A model generated the notes under the pieces. That model saw only the letters and a list, made by a program, of their open reading frames with translations. It searched no databases and had not been told where the DNA came from. Of a stretch of 41,250 nucleotides of DNA, positions 1-6,671 are shown piece by piece (position 1 is the stretch's first letter; each line of letters opens with the position of its first letter). Both the position numbers and the translations under genes were made by a program. Source of the stretch: Myxococcaceae bacterium (GTDB lineage Bacteria; Myxococcota; Myxococcia; Myxococcales; Myxococcaceae); the NCBI GenBank assembly GCA_016926755.1, contig JAFGNZ010000252.1, positions 1 to 41,250 on the forward strand, written 5' to 3'.

Positions 1-90
1 CGGGAGCCGCCGCGGGACAGCTCGGGCGCCTCCGGAGGAGGCTGTCGGGAGCCGCCGCGGGACAGCTCGGGCATCTCCGGCGGAGGCTGC
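1..90. repeat. 45-bp tandem repeat coding a 15-residue unit
   Basis: The string starting cgggagccgccgcgggacag begins at position 1 and again at 46, giving a 45-bp period that runs off the left edge. On the minus strand it codes a unit close to GSRQPPPExPELSRG in the tail of the FliG-like protein. Confidence 0.85.
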
Positions 91-1568
91 CGGGAGCCCG
101 CCCGAGAGGGCTCTCGTGTGGGAGGCGGGCCGATCCGGGCTCCGCCAGGATCCGGGGCGATGGGCGACTCCCGCCGGACGAGGGACTCCCGGGGGCTCAT
201 GGCCACGGACTCGCGCGGCTGCTGGCGGTGCTTGCGCGAGGCCTCGGGCGACTCGTCACCCAGCAGCTCCCGGAGGCTCGCCTCCACGGACTCGCGCGGC
301 TGCTGGCGGTGCTTGCGCGAGGCCTCGGGCGGCTCGTCACCCCCCAGAGGCTCCCGGGAGGAGAGCGCGCCGGCGCGGCGAGCCGCGCGCTCGGCCATGG
401 GATCCCGGGGATCCCTGCGCGCGCCGGGATCCGAGAAGTTGGCGCCCCCCACGGCGCCCGCACGCCGCGCCTCGCGCTCGGCCATCGCATCACGCCGGGG
501 AGCGGGCACCAGGACGCTGCTCGGGCGCGCCTCGGGCTGCGGGGGGATCCGGGCGGGAGGCACCTCGCGGTTGGGAGGCGCGCCGCGGCCCGGCGGCGGG
601 TTCAGCGCCGGGCGCTGCGGAGTGAGCCGCACCGGGCGCTCGATGAGGCCGCGAGCGGCGAGCCGCTCCAGATCCGCCACGATGTCGGCGCGGCCACCAT
701 CCGTCGTGCGGGAGACGGGCTTGGAGCGCTCGTCCCGGACCCACTTGGCCAGCAGGCTGCCGAACTCTCCGCGGTGCCGCTCGAGCATGCGCGCGGCGAA
801 CTCCGCGGACTGCGCCACGCAGGCGCGTGCCAGGCGCTGGGCGCCCGCGCTGCGGATGGCGAACGCCAGGTTCTTCAGGCCGTCATGTACCCCGAGCTGC
901 TCCTTGGCATCCTCCTCGGGCAGCTTGCGCGGGGCGTTGGCCTGGACGGCCTTGGCGGCCAGCTGCCTCATGTCCGGCGGCAACTGCGTGAAGATGGCCT
1001 CGCGCTGCTCCTCCGGCAGCCCCGCCAGCGCCGGCCCCAGCACCCGCGCGCCGAGCCGATCACACACGGTGTACAGCTCGCGCGGTGGCAGCTGGAGCAC
1101 GTCGGTGAACTTGAAGCTCACCTGGCCCCCCGCGCTGCGCGACAGCCGCTCCTCCAGCTTCCAGCGGATGATGTCCAGCACCTGCGGGCGGACCTCGCGG
1201 GTGAGCTTCACCGACCTCTGGGGCAGGTGGGCGCGCACCGCCTCGGCCAGCACCGAGGGCAGGGCGCGCAGCACCACCTCCGCCAGCGCGCCGCGCTCCC
1301 GCAGGATCAGCGCGGCCAGCTTCTCCGGCTCCGCGCTCCAGAGCTGGCCGCGCCGGTCCTTCACCAGCCGCTTGATCTCCTGAACCAGCAGGGGCAGCCG
1401 CTTCTCGCGCGGGATCTGGATGATCTCCTGCGCGCGGTGCCGGAGGACCTCTCCCTCGTCGTCGGCGAGGTGCTCGAGCGCCGCGACGCCCTCCTGACCG
1501 CCAAAGGTGACGGCGGTCAGCAGCAACATCGCCTGGCGTTTGTTGAGCGAGGTGAAGAATTGGTCCAA
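1..1568 (-). CDS. FliG-like protein in the SctK position of a type III secretion operon (3' end outside window)
   Basis: Open frame of 522 codons with no stop before the window edge, so the C-terminus is missing. An in-frame TGA lies two codons before the TTG start at 1568, which has a GAGGTGA ribosome site just upstream. Residues about 1-300 are helical and charged. One stretch (FTDVLQLPPRELY, then LPEEQREAIFTQLPPDM) resembles the FliG middle/C-terminal pattern of a phenylalanine-led LDDR-type helix followed by an EELREKIL helix. From about residue 350 the protein becomes a Pro/Arg/Ser/Glu-rich, probably disordered tail with 27-residue and 15-residue tandem repeats. It follows sctI and sctJ, where Yersinia-type operons carry sctK, a cytosolic sorting-platform protein. 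I infer a switch or sorting-platform role facing the cytoplasm. The FliG resemblance is by eye; the family is not certain. Confidence 0.6.
   Translation of the reverse strand, partial: MDQFFTSLNKRQAMLLLTAVTFGGQEGVAALEHLADDEGEVLRHRAQEIIQIPREKRLPLLVQEIKRLVKDRRGQLWSAEPEKLAALILRERGALAEVVLRALPSVLAEAVRAHLPQRSVKLTREVRPQVLDIIRWKLEERLSRSAGGQVSFKFTDVLQLPPRELYTVCDRLGARVLGPALAGLPEEQREAIFTQLPPDMRQLAAKAVQANAPRKLPEEDAKEQLGVHDGLKNLAFAIRSAGAQRLARACVAQSAEFAARMLERHRGEFGSLLAKWVRDERSKPVSRTTDGGRADIVADLERLAARGLIERPVRLTPQRPALNPPPGRGAPPNREVPPARIPPQPEARPSSVLVPAPRRDAMAEREARRAGAVGGANFSDPGARRDPRDPMAERAARRAGALSSREPLGGDEPPEASRKHRQQPRESVEASLRELLGDESPEASRKHRQQPRESVAMSPRESLVRRESPIAPDPGGARIGPPPTREPSRAGSRQPPPEMPELSRGGSRQPPPEAPELSRGGS
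203..342. repeat. Two 59-bp direct repeats, 81-bp period
   Basis: Positions 203-261 and 284-342 match except for one base (a at 251, g at 332). The 81-bp period is 27 codons, so the reading frame of the FliG-like protein is kept; the protein unit contains PEASRKHRQQPRESV. Confidence 0.9.
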
Positions 1569-1633
1569 CGGTCACCTCGCGGGCCTCAGGGCCCTGGGGT
1601 TCGATGCCAGGGGACTCGGGGTGGGCGCAAGCC

Positions 1634-2431
1634 TCAGCCCTGCCGCGGGCGGGCCCGCCCCGAGATGCCGCCAGAGCCGCCGCGCATGAGGACCCAGGCC
1701 GACAGGCCGATCATGCCCAGGACGAAGACGGCCACCACCGCGAGCATGATGCGGAACGTGCCGGCGCTGGCCGCCGTCATCTGCATGCCGAAGACGTCCT
1801 GGAGGCGGCTCTCCGGGTTGGTCTCCGCCGAGGGCGGCAGCCCGGGCGTCAGCAGCACGATGACCCGGTCCGGCTTGAGCTCCTGCACCGCCGAGGCGAC
1901 GAAGTGCTGCACGTCCTTCTCGGTGACGGGCGCCTTGCCCTCCAGGTTGGGCCGGTAGCGGATCATCACCGAGGCGGAGGGCAGCGGCTTGTTCTCCGGC
2001 TGGGTGAGATCGTTGTTCTCCGGGATGTTGACGATGACGTTGGACTCCAGCACGCCGTCGATCTTGTTCAGCGCGTTGGACACCTCGCCGCCCACCGCCT
2101 TGAGCATCATCGCGCGCTCCTCGGCGGCCGTGGGGACCATGCTGCCCTTGGCGAAGTGGTTGAAGCCCTTCTCCAGCGGGCGCGGCAGCGAGTTGGCGCG
2201 CAGCAGCTCCGCCGCCTGGGCCGCGTCCGCCTTGGGCACCGTGATGGTGAAGGACATCTCATCCCCCTCCCCCGAGGCCACCTTCGTGGCGCTGATGCCG
2301 TTCTTGCTCAGCAGGACGTAGATGTCGTTGGCGTCCTGCTCCGTCAGGGCGTGCTGCAGTTCGATGGAGCAGCCTGTCGCCAGCAGCAGGGACAGGAGCG
2401 GGAGGACGAGCGCGTACGGTCGGCGAGTCAT
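1634..2431 (-). CDS. sctJ: Type III secretion inner-membrane ring lipoprotein SctJ (YscJ/PrgK/FliF family)
   Basis: This 265-residue protein would form the periplasmic inner-membrane ring of a type III secretion base. It starts with a lipoprotein signal (lipobox LATGC, Cys21). The two ring-building domains follow: the first around residues 22-80 with the typical ANDIYVLLSKNGISA stretch, the second around 110-190 with NVIVNIPENND and PDRVIVLLTP. A transmembrane helix near residues 225-245 (MLAVVAVFVLGMIGLSAWVL) and a short basic tail complete the family layout. The ATG at 2431 was chosen because it places the lipoprotein signal at the N-terminus; an upstream in-frame start would bury it. It lies downstream of sctI and 65 bp upstream of the FliG-like gene. 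The family assignment is firm. Confidence 0.95.
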   Translation of the reverse strand: MTRRPYALVLPLLSLLLATGCSIELQHALTEQDANDIYVLLSKNGISATKVASGEGDEMSFTITVPKADAAQAAELLRANSLPRPLEKGFNHFAKGSMVPTAAEERAMMLKAVGGEVSNALNKIDGVLESNVIVNIPENNDLTQPENKPLPSASVMIRYRPNLEGKAPVTEKDVQHFVASAVQELKPDRVIVLLTPGLPPSAETNPESRLQDVFGMQMTAASAGTFRIMLAVVAVFVLGMIGLSAWVLMRGGSGGISGRARPRQG

Positions 2432-2491
2432 GTGCGGGCCTAGCTTAGCGGCGCGGCCGTCCCGTTCCAACAAGGGCCCCGGAAAACATGG

Positions 2492-2523
2492 AAGGGCGAC
2501 CCCTCTTCTGAGGGATCGCCCTT
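2492..2523 (-). terminator. Hairpin with short T tail between sctI and sctJ
   Basis: Arms 2492-2505 and 2510-2523 form a 14-bp stem with one G-U pair and a 4-base loop. On the minus strand it is followed by ccatgttttcc. It could act as a partial terminator or as an mRNA 3' stabiliser for sctI. Confidence 0.6.
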
Positions 2524-2555
2524 GGGGGCGCCGCCGGGGAGGCAGCCAGCCGGAA

Positions 2556-3116
2556 CTACACCTGGGTCTTGACGACGTCCTTGAGGCCGTTGGTGGCCTT
2601 CTCGACGACCTTGCTCGTCAGGTCCAGCTCCTGGGTGTACTTGTACATGGAGGCCTGGAGCGACAGCAGCTCGCCGTTGGAGAACTGCTTGCCGCTCACG
2701 CCGGCGTTGATGAGCTTCTCCAGGTTGAGCTGCCCCTTCTCCAGCGAGGTGACGACGCTGGTCACCATGTTGCTGGCCTTGCTCGTCTCCGGCTTGGCGT
2801 CCACGGGCGCCGCGGCGCGGGTCGTCACCTGCTCGCTGTGGGCGCCGTTGACCTTGTTGAGGGCCGCCTTCTCCGCCTTGTTGACGTGCTCGACGCTGCG
2901 GACCTGGTCCGCCTTCTGCGTCTGCTGGACCTGCTGAGCCGCCTGGGCCGCCTGCGTCGACTGGACCTGCTCGGCCCCGCCGGCCGCCTGGGCCTTGTTA
3001 GCGAGAACCCCGTCGAACTTCGAGGCTCCCTGCTTGTTCACCTGCTGCGCGCCCTGATCCTGCAGCTTCTGCTGCGCGATCTGTGCGGCCGAGACGCCTG
3101 CCATCGGACCCGCCAT
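2556..3116 (-). CDS. sctI: Type III secretion inner rod protein SctI
   Basis: Predicted 186-residue rod subunit, the periplasmic shaft between base and needle. The last 45 residues carry the SctI signature: LLSLQASMYKYTQELDLTSK followed by VVEKATNGLKDVVKTQV, the helix that packs into the rod. The first 140 residues are Gln/Ala-rich and low in complexity, longer than in the usual 80-120 residue rods. The ATG at 3116 has an ideal ribosome site (AAGGAGG, 8 bases upstream), which decides it over the ATG pair seven codons earlier. Its first 119 bp lie inside the 3' end of the sigma-factor frame, so translation is probably coupled. Placement just before sctJ agrees with other type III operons. Confidence 0.85.
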   Translation of the reverse strand: MAGPMAGVSAAQIAQQKLQDQGAQQVNKQGASKFDGVLANKAQAAGGAEQVQSTQAAQAAQQVQQTQKADQVRSVEHVNKAEKAALNKVNGAHSEQVTTRAAAPVDAKPETSKASNMVTSVVTSLEKGQLNLEKLINAGVSGKQFSNGELLSLQASMYKYTQELDLTSKVVEKATNGLKDVVKTQV

Positions 3117-3831
3117 GTGACTGCCTCCTTGCATCATCGGAGGAAGCGGGAGCTTCCTCGTCGTCCAAGAGTTCCTTGAGCCGCTCGATGGCCCGCGCAT
3201 GAAGCCGCGACGCCCAGCTCTTCGACTGCCCGATCTCCGACCCCGCCTCTTCCAGGGTCTTCCCGTGGAAGTAATACCCCTGCAGCAGCTGCCGCTCCTT
3301 CTCCGGGAGCTTCTCGATCGCCGCCCTCACCCGCCGCTTCAGCTGCTCCATCTCCAGCCGCTGATCCGCCGGCAGAGACTCGTCCGAATACCCCGCCGCG
3401 TCCGCCCCTTCCAGGCTGGTGGCGAACACCATCGCCAGGCCCGCGACCGCGTTGGAGATGTCATTGACATCATCGTCGAATGACCCCGCGCGGTTGCCTG
3501 CGCCCTGCTCGCGATCCGAAAGATTTCCAAGGTACGCGGAAGCGCGCTCGCCCACGAAGGCCGCCCGGGCATCCGCCCCGCGCAACACCCCCATCTTCCT
3601 CAGTCCGTCGAAGATGGCACCTTTAATGCGATAGTGGGCAAATGTAAGGAAATTGGTCCCTACCTTGGGATCAAACCGGTCCGCGGCCTCCAGCAGGCCA
3701 ATCTGGCCGTAGGCGACCAGCTCCTCGATCTCGAGTTGGGCGTTGAACTGCTTACGGACAGTCGCCGCCAGCGACCGCACGTAGGGGCCGTACTTTTCGA
3801 GAATCGCCTTCTTGTCGTCGCCAAAACCCAA
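2998..3831 (-). CDS. Sigma factor of the FliA/WhiG (sigma-28) type within the T3SS operon
   Basis: A 277-residue RNA polymerase sigma factor. Region 2 covers about residues 15-80 (ELVAYGQIGLLEAADRFD, TNFLTFAHYRIKGAIFDGLR), typical of FliA/WhiG. The middle is short and Asp/Ala-rich. Region 4 is about residues 170-225 (LPEKERQLLQGYYFHGKTLE, then a helix-turn-helix ending SRLHARAIERLKELL). Family members usually end there; this frame continues some 50 residues through the sctI ribosome site and into the sctI gene. The only start after the upstream stop is TTG at 3831, 6 bp after the preceding gene, with only a weak ribosome site. It probably directs transcription of the secretion genes. There is no flagellar gene in view. 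Confidence 0.9.
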   Translation of the reverse strand: MGFGDDKKAILEKYGPYVRSLAATVRKQFNAQLEIEELVAYGQIGLLEAADRFDPKVGTNFLTFAHYRIKGAIFDGLRKMGVLRGADARAAFVGERASAYLGNLSDREQGAGNRAGSFDDDVNDISNAVAGLAMVFATSLEGADAAGYSDESLPADQRLEMEQLKRRVRAAIEKLPEKERQLLQGYYFHGKTLEEAGSEIGQSKSWASRLHARAIERLKELLDDEEAPASSDDARRQSHGGSDGRRLGRTDRAAEAAGSGRAAGEQAGSLEVRRGSR

Positions 3832-3837
3832 GGCTGC

Positions 3838-4233
3838 TCACTCGGCCTTCGACCACAGCCGCTCGAGGACCTGGTTGAGCCGGGGGTCCTCCTGAAGTGC
3901 GTCCGCGATCTTGCCTGAAAGCGCGGAGGACTTCATGTGGAGCTTCTCCTTGAGGACCTCGGCGACGAGTTGACGCGTCGCCTCCTCCTTGTTCTTGAAG
4001 CCTCCTTGCTTGAGCTGCTTGGCAATGGCCATCGCCTGTGCCGCGATGGGGTCCAAGGGCTGGGCCCCCTGGACATTGGAAGAGCCCACCAGCCCCGAGG
4101 GGCCCACGAGGGACTCGGCCTTGTCCACCTTGGCCCCAAAGCCTGAACCGCCCACGGGGGCCTTGCCGGACGCACCTCTCGCGCCACCCGCCCGGCCCTT
4201 GCCACCCCCACGTCCGACTCCACCGACAGACAT
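3838..4233 (-). CDS. Small Gly-rich protein at the SctH position, function unknown
   Basis: A 131-residue protein, not recognised as a known family. Residues 1-60 are Gly/Ala/Ser/Lys-rich and probably disordered; residues 65-131 look helical (LDPIAAQAMAIAKQLKQGGF and a C-terminal helix ending RLNQVLERLWSKAE). The ATG at 4233 has AGGAGG seven bases upstream; a TTG two codons earlier is too close to that site. It lies 36 bp after the TPR gene and 6 bp before the sigma factor, so it is co-transcribed. In Yersinia this slot holds the secreted regulator SctH/YopR. Being next to a FliA-type sigma factor it might instead be an anti-sigma factor, but no FlgM pattern is evident. Both ideas are inference. 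Confidence 0.75.
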   Translation of the reverse strand: MSVGGVGRGGGKGRAGGARGASGKAPVGGSGFGAKVDKAESLVGPSGLVGSSNVQGAQPLDPIAAQAMAIAKQLKQGGFKNKEEATRQLVAEVLKEKLHMKSSALSGKIADALQEDPRLNQVLERLWSKAE

Positions 4234-4269
4234 CGCCAATCCTCCTCGGTCTCTCCAGCGCTCGACGCG

Positions 4270-4704
4270 CTACTTCTTGGGCGGAGGCAGCGCCCCCGCA
4301 TCCTTGGCTTCTACCAGGGCGCGCGCAAGCCGGGCCCCATCGCCCTCGGGCTCCAGCTCCATCGCCGCCTTCAGTTCCTTCATTGCTTCCGGGACCTTGC
4401 CCATGAACAGTAGCGCTTCTCCAGCGTGAGCGCGCGGCAAGGAGGAGCTCGGGGCCAGCCGCTGGGCCGCTCGGTAGGCCTGCAGGGCCTTGTCGTGGCG
4501 CCCCTGGGCGAACTCCAGCGCGCCGAGCGCCAGCTGCGGCACATCGCTCTTGGGCATCAGGGCCGCGGCCCCGGTGAAGATGTCCTTGGCCTTGTCGAAC
4601 CGGCCCATGTCCAGCCAGATGTAGCCAGCCTCCAGCAGGATCATCGCCTGCTGCTTGGCGACGGGAACCAGGCTGCCAGCAATCTCCGAAGCAGACTCCG
4701 CCAT
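4270..4704 (-). CDS. TPR protein, candidate SctG-like needle chaperone
   Basis: A 144-residue protein made of about three tetratricopeptide repeats, recognisable by the A/G/Y-spaced helix pairs: AGYIWLDMGRFDKAKDIFTG, then LGALEFAQGRHDKALQAYRA, then AGEALLFMGKVPEAMKELKA. There is no signal peptide, so it is cytosolic. The ATG at 4704 has GGAG upstream. It sits directly after the needle-like gene and before the Gly-rich gene. In Yersinia-type systems the TPR protein SctG together with small SctE holds the needle subunit before secretion; the same E-F-G order here supports that role. Another T3SS chaperone role is possible. Confidence 0.8.
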   Translation of the reverse strand: MAESASEIAGSLVPVAKQQAMILLEAGYIWLDMGRFDKAKDIFTGAAALMPKSDVPQLALGALEFAQGRHDKALQAYRAAQRLAPSSSLPRAHAGEALLFMGKVPEAMKELKAAMELEPEGDGARLARALVEAKDAGALPPPKK

Positions 4705-4742
4705 GAACCGCGCTCTCCTTTGCAAGGGCCCGGAAGGAAGAA

Positions 4743-4762
4743 GGGCGGCATGAGAGCCGCCC
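4743..4762 (-). terminator. Hairpin with T-rich tail after the needle-like gene
   Basis: Arms 4743-4749 and 4756-4762 form a 7-bp all-GC stem (gggcggc/gccgccc) with a 6-base loop. On the minus strand it is followed by ttcttccttcc. It lies between the needle-like gene (stop at 4805) and the TPR gene (start at 4704), and could terminate part of the transcripts. Confidence 0.6.
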
Positions 4763-4804
4763 CTCGCCCTGGATCGAGCTCGCCCGCCAACAGCTTAGCG
4801 CGGA

Positions 4805-5383
4805 TTAGCGGATGTTGCTGATGGCGTTCTTCGCCGTCTCGTGACGCTGCTTCATCACGTTGGAGACCGCCTGGTACTTCTGGGACTCGGTCTGCATGGC
4901 CGACTGCAGCTTCAGGAGGTTCTTCTGCTCCTGGAACATGCTGGCCAGCTCACCGTTGAACTCGGTGCCCGGAGCGCCGTTGTTGCCGCCCAGGAAGTTG
5001 GGGCCGCCAGCGGAGCCGGTGCCCACGCCCGGGATGCCCGCGGTGCCCGGAGCGCCCACGGTGGTGCTCACGGAGGGCACGCCCACGGTGGCCACGGCCC
5101 CCGAGCCCGCGCTGCCGCCGCCGCCCGCGCCCGGCAGGATCGCCGTGTACGGAGTGGAGGCAGAGCCCGCCGCGCCCGACGCGGTGAGGCTCAGCGAGGA
5201 GACCGCCGCCGAGACGATGCCGCCGCCGAAGGCGCCAGTGGCCAGGCCCAGGCCCGTGGACACCGCGCCCGCCGCGTTGTTCACGCCCGCCTGAACGCGC
5301 GCGCCGAAGCTGGTGTCCGGGGTCTGCCGACCCACCGAGAGGTTGGTGGACAACCGAGGCCCCATCAATCCGTCGACCTTCAT
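4805..5383 (-). CDS. Needle-like (SctF-like) secreted T3SS protein with long Gly/Ala-rich N-terminus
   Basis: A 192-residue protein. Residues 1-140 are rich in Gly, Ala, Ser, Thr and Val with no signal peptide. The last 50 residues form a long helix; its final part (SNVMKQRHETAKNAISNIR) follows the needle pattern seen in PrgI/YscF-type subunits: SN, a Lys, then an AI-x-x-x-R end. Classical needles are only about 80 residues. The ATG at 5383 has a strong ribosome site, AAGGAG, eight bases upstream. It lies between a small helical gene and a TPR gene, matching the order SctE-SctF-SctG, and is followed by a hairpin. I infer needle or filament subunit; a rod-like or translocon role cannot be excluded. 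Confidence 0.7.
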   Translation of the reverse strand: MKVDGLMGPRLSTNLSVGRQTPDTSFGARVQAGVNNAAGAVSTGLGLATGAFGGGIVSAAVSSLSLTASGAAGSASTPYTAILPGAGGGGSAGSGAVATVGVPSVSTTVGAPGTAGIPGVGTGSAGGPNFLGGNNGAPGTEFNGELASMFQEQKNLLKLQSAMQTESQKYQAVSNVMKQRHETAKNAISNIR

Positions 5384-5451
5384 TTTGCTCTCCTTCTGCG
5401 TGCAGAACTTCGAAAGGTTCGAGCCCGGCCAGCCCGGCGCTCTCACTGAAA

Positions 5452-5459
5452 TTATCGCC
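5452..5459 (-). promoter_or_regulatory. Possible sigma-28-type -10 element upstream of the needle-like gene
   Basis: The minus strand reads GGCGATAA, one base off the enterobacterial FliA -10 element GCCGATAA, about 70 bp before the needle-like ATG. A gcaa at the expected 15-base spacing matches the TAAA element at only two of four bases. Weak; listed because the operon encodes a FliA-type sigma factor. Confidence 0.2.
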
Positions 5460-5541
5460 GATCACGGGCCTGGGTTGCCTCAGGCCCCGAGATTCCAGAA
5501 TCCTCAAAATCCGAGCCCAGCAAATCCAGACCCTTGCGAGG

Positions 5542-5820
5542 CTAGCGGCGCCCCTTGCTTCCCTTGGATTCCTCGATCAGGCGCTCGCGGGTCTCCAAGA
5601 GGATGCCGAGCAGCTCTTCGGCGCTGGCCAGGGCGGCCTGGACCTTCTTGCCCTGATCCACCTTGGGGCCCTTGAGGGCCTCCAGGCCCTGCTTGATGGG
5701 GTTGAAGAGCGCCTGGATCTCCTCGGCGGAGGCGCGCTCGATGAAGGACTCGATGGCCGGAAAAGAGGGAACGGGGAGCGGCTCGACGGGTGCGGCTTCC
5801 TGCTGCTTGGGGGGAGGCAT
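5542..5820 (-). CDS. Small helical protein, candidate SctE-like needle co-chaperone
   Basis: A 92-residue protein, first gene of the T3SS operon in this window. Residues 1-20 are Pro/Gln/Glu-rich; residues 22-85 look like two amphipathic helices (AIESFIERASAEEIQALFN, then ALASAEELLGILLETRERL), ending in a basic tail. There is no signal peptide. Size and two-helix form suit SctE-type chaperones, and position before the needle-like and TPR genes matches yscE-F-G. No diagnostic motif was recognised, so the role rests on context. The ATG at 5820 has an AGGAG about 12 bases upstream, rather far for a ribosome site. A 158-bp gap separates it from the next gene. Confidence 0.7.
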   Translation of the reverse strand: MPPPKQQEAAPVEPLPVPSFPAIESFIERASAEEIQALFNPIKQGLEALKGPKVDQGKKVQAALASAEELLGILLETRERLIEESKGSKGRR

Positions 5821-5843
5821 CGTGGGGAGGGTCTCCTGTCAGG

Positions 5844-5865
5844 GCGCCGCCCGAGCGGGCGGCGC
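5844..5865 (-). other. GC hairpin in the T3SS operon leader
   Basis: A perfect 9-bp stem (5844-5852 with 5857-5865, loop gagc) sits 24-45 bp upstream of the first T3SS start codon. No T tract follows on either strand, so a leader structure affecting translation or RNA stability is more likely than a terminator. Confidence 0.45.
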
Positions 5866-6083
5866 GATGCGAGCGCAGGGACGCTAGGAGAAAACTCCCT
5901 CCATGTTCAAGACGGCTGTCAGGCCCGAGGCGACAACGAGGCGCCGCGGTGCCGGCCGCCCAGCGAGCATGCACGCGGCGCTCCCCCGGATGCGCTGTTC
6001 CGTTCCACGAGCGCACCTAGCTTCTTCCTAGCGGAGGAGCCGCACCGCTCCCACCGCACTCACCAACCTCAGGGGAGACTTCC

Positions 6084-6671
6084 ATGAAGAAGCTGTTTGG
6101 GCTGTTCCTGTCCGTGGCGCTGATGGGCTCTGGAGTGGCGCTGGCGGGCGATGAAGGAAAGAAGAAGGAGCAACAGACGCAGAGCCAGTCCGGAGCCGCG
6201 GGGCAGGACATCGGCGGCTCGGGCCAGACCGGCCAGATGGGGATGGACCCGCAGCTGAGCGGCACCCAGCTCACGGGCCGCGTGGTGAAGAGCGAGAAGA
6301 AGATGATCTACCTCGAGCACGCGGGCGCCATCGTGCCGCTGAAGATCGACAAGAACACGCAGTTCATGGATCCGGCCATCAAGCGCCCCCAGGACATCAA
6401 GCCGGGCGAGGAGATCCGCGCCTCCTTCGAGGTGCGGAAGACCGACAACGTCGCCACGAGCATCCAGAAGGCCGAAGGCATGGGAGGCAGCGGGAAGGAC
6501 GTGATGTCGCCCGACTCGAGCATCAACCAGCCGCCGGACACCACCCTGCCTCCGTCCGGTGAGGGCACCGGCGGCAGCGGCAATCTGGACACGGACATCC
6601 CCCAGGACACCGGCTCCGAGATGGACTCGGACGTGAACGCCGACCAGGACAGCACCAGCGGCGACCGCTGA
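6084..6671 (+). CDS. Exported small protein with an OB/DUF5666-like core, function unknown
   Basis: A 195-residue protein with a Sec signal peptide (basic MKK, hydrophobic core, cleavage near ALAG at residue 22). After a Gln/Gly-rich linker, residues about 60-130 form a small beta-rich module: LTGRVVKSEKKMIYLEHAG, a strand ending PLKIDKNTQFMD, and PGEEIRASFEVRKTDNVATS. This alternation resembles small OB-like periplasmic domains such as DUF5666. The C-terminal 65 residues are acidic and Gly/Ser/Asp-rich. The ATG at 6084 has GGGGAG eight bases upstream. It is monocistronic, divergent from the T3SS operon, and ended by a strong terminator. No function is assigned. Confidence 0.8.
   Translation: MKKLFGLFLSVALMGSGVALAGDEGKKKEQQTQSQSGAAGQDIGGSGQTGQMGMDPQLSGTQLTGRVVKSEKKMIYLEHAGAIVPLKIDKNTQFMDPAIKRPQDIKPGEEIRASFEVRKTDNVATSIQKAEGMGGSGKDVMSPDSSINQPPDTTLPPSGEGTGGSGNLDTDIPQDTGSEMDSDVNADQDSTSGDR

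Noticed and set aside
203-342. Direct repeats as a possible CRISPR array
   Set aside because: Only two copies, the spacer is coding and in frame, and no cas genes are present.
118-1958. Overlapping plus-strand open frames across the left edge
   Set aside because: They mirror the minus-strand FliG-like gene and sctJ; the minus frame has a ribosome site, operon spacing and sensible protein composition.
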